Shown here: positions 7,046 to 8,033 of the stretch, piece after piece
Layout of the letters: each line of letters opens with the position of its first letter
Position numbering within the stretch: position 1 is the stretch's first letter
Assembly: GCA_009840715.1 (NCBI GenBank)
Contig: VXNE01000066.1
Coordinates: 1-8,033 of the forward strand
DNA from: Gammaproteobacteria bacterium
GTDB lineage: Bacteria > Pseudomonadota > Gammaproteobacteria > Pseudomonadales > Azotimanducaceae
Direction: 5' to 3'
DNA: 8,033 nt
Notes under the pieces: model-generated
Seen by the model: only the letters and a program-made list of their open reading frames with translations
The model's database searches: none
What the model was told of the DNA's origin: nothing
Position numbers and translations under genes: made by a program

Positions 7046-7352
7046 CCCGGATCCGTGTGACTGTGAACCGCGTCCAGCAGCTCGTCGGCTCCGGCAGTTG
7101 GTGGTCAAGGCGGTCTGACGGACGTAACAACGACCTTGGTAAGTGCTGCGGCCGATTTGCGGATATCTAAACGGGCACGGATTGAAATGGCGTATACGGC
7201 CAAGGGGGATCTAAGTCGTCAGCCGGCTCAGTGACGACTCAGACCGGAACCTGCCGTGAACGCTGAGCAAGTCTCGGGAACAGTGCCTTTGGCAACCCAT
7301 GCTTTCCAGCATCACGCTGTTGTTACGGAGCACGAAGAAACAGACAAGGCGG
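7046..7352. other. Intergenic gap without a recognisable gene
   Basis: This stretch separates the convergent receptor and glycosyltransferase genes. Open frames crossing it are short and lack family motifs. Apart from the hairpin at 7214-7239 it holds only a weak 5-bp stem (ATGCT-TTCC-AGCAT, 7299-7312), 41 bases past the glycosyltransferase stop. I see no tRNA, no T-tract terminator and no insertion-sequence end. Confidence 0.6.
7214..7239. terminator. Perfect 8-bp inverted repeat between convergent genes (possible transcription terminator)
   Basis: AGTCGTCA (7214-7221) and TGACGACT (7232-7239) are exact reverse complements around a 10-base loop. The site sits between two convergent genes, where a bidirectional terminator would be useful. 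Neither strand shows a T-run after the stem, so it is not a canonical intrinsic terminator. It could equally be a protein-binding palindrome. Confidence 0.3.
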
Positions 7353-8033
7353 CTAGCGCACCGCGTCGGAGTACCAGCCCTTCCAGACGGCCCTCCGGCG
7401 TCGGAATAGCACAATAAAGAGCGGGTTGGTCCAGATTAGGATGCGCCAGAGGGGCCACTTTTCGAAGCGTCGGCAGGAGGGCTGCACGCGAGGACTCCGT
7501 AGGAACCGGACGGTGTGGTGCTCTCGTTTCGCGAGTCTCTTGAGGGTCCAGTAGAAGTCGACATCCTCGCCCATCCAGGCTCTCTCGTCGTAACCTCCCG
7601 CCTGCTCGAAGATGTCCCTGCGGCAGAACTGCGTGGCTCCCTGGACCATCCCCGTGAGGCGGCCGACGAGCCGCCAGCCATGTAAGTAGAGCCTTACCAG
7701 TAGACGTCGCGGCCGGTAGTCCACATCCACGCCGCCTCCGACGCACGCGGAGTCGCGCATTGCGCCGTGGACCGTGTGGAGCAGCGTCCGCGGCACGGTA
7801 ACGTCCGCATCGACGAAGACCAGCACCTCCCCGATGGCGTGGCGTGCCCCGGCGTTTCGCGCCCGCGCGATGCTCCGCACCGGCTCATGAACCACCACCG
7901 CGCCCCCGCTGCGGGCGACAGACGCGGTCCTGTCCTCGCTGCCGTTGTCGACGACAATGATTTGGACATCGGCGTCGGCGCGGGTGCAAAGGTGGTCGGC
8001 GGCGGCTCGGACCGAGTCCAGAGTTGGCCCGAG
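7353..8033 (-). CDS. Family 2 (GT-A fold) glycosyltransferase, 5' partial
   Basis: Translation is open from the right edge; 226 residues are visible and probably only 10-20 N-terminal residues are missing, since the fragment begins LGPTLDSVRAA, which normally follows the first strand of the fold. VQIIVVDNGSEDRT (23-36) is the nucleotide-sugar binding strand and loop. ARARNAGARHAIGEVLVFVD (56-75) leads to the metal-binding DAD (75-77). GGYDERAWMGEDVDFYW (146-162) carries the ED acid pair at 156-157 that acts as catalytic base in inverting GT2 enzymes. Near the C-terminus WRILIWTNPLFIVLF is hydrophobic and may associate with the membrane. The enzyme would transfer a sugar from an activated donor, for example in polysaccharide or glycolipid assembly; donor and acceptor cannot be read from sequence. 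It converges on the receptor gene with no shared operon visible. Confidence 0.88.
   Translation of the reverse strand, partial: LGPTLDSVRAAADHLCTRADADVQIIVVDNGSEDRTASVARSGGAVVVHEPVRSIARARNAGARHAIGEVLVFVDADVTVPRTLLHTVHGAMRDSACVGGGVDVDYRPRRLLVRLYLHGWRLVGRLTGMVQGATQFCRRDIFEQAGGYDERAWMGEDVDFYWTLKRLAKREHHTVRFLRSPRVQPSCRRFEKWPLWRILIWTNPLFIVLFRRRRAVWKGWYSDAVR

Noticed and set aside
7123..7327. 9-bp inverted repeat CGTAACAAC / GTTGTTACG, possible mobile-element ends
   Set aside because: It does not extend beyond 9 bases, has no flanking target duplication and encloses no transposase; a chance match is plausible in 300 bases.
7046..7352. Possible tRNA, small RNA or small gene in the gap
   Set aside because: No cloverleaf, T-loop motif, strong Shine-Dalgarno site or conserved peptide could be seen.

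Overview
The window is GC-rich DNA from a Gram-negative bacterium. A TonB-dependent outer-membrane receptor and exported M16 metallopeptidases show that the cell has an outer membrane. GC-rich codon use, this style of receptor and tandem exported M16 peptidases fit Gemmatimonadota or a similar high-GC environmental lineage. That assignment is an inference from recognised families, not the result of a search.

Region 1 (1-3843, all minus strand) is a tight operon read right to left: purD (GTG start at 3808), mutM, an M16 zinc peptidase, and the first 30 codons of another exported protein that runs off the left edge. Neighbouring genes overlap by 23 and 32 bases or are 9 bases apart, so they are probably co-transcribed and translationally coupled. 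A sigma70-like -35/-10 pair lies just upstream of purD. Its -10 ends six bases before the GTG, which suggests a leaderless message.

Region 2 (3962-7045) is a damaged TonB-receptor locus. On the minus strand, 3962-~4415 is the decayed 3' end of one receptor, with at least two single-base frameshifts and an in-frame TAA. Facing away from it on the plus strand, 4450-7045 is a second receptor of the same family, nearly full length. It is broken by an in-frame TGA at 5074 and a change of reading frame before 5285. The two C-termini are clearly homologous as protein but divergent as DNA.

Region 3 (7046-8033) is a gap of about 300 bases with no convincing gene and one perfect 8-bp hairpin, followed by a minus-strand family 2 glycosyltransferase that lacks only its extreme N-terminus because of the window edge.

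I see no CRISPR array, tRNA, rRNA, complete insertion sequence or phage gene, and no clear undescribed multi-gene system. The most unusual parts are the head-to-head receptor remnants and the possible leaderless start of the purD operon.
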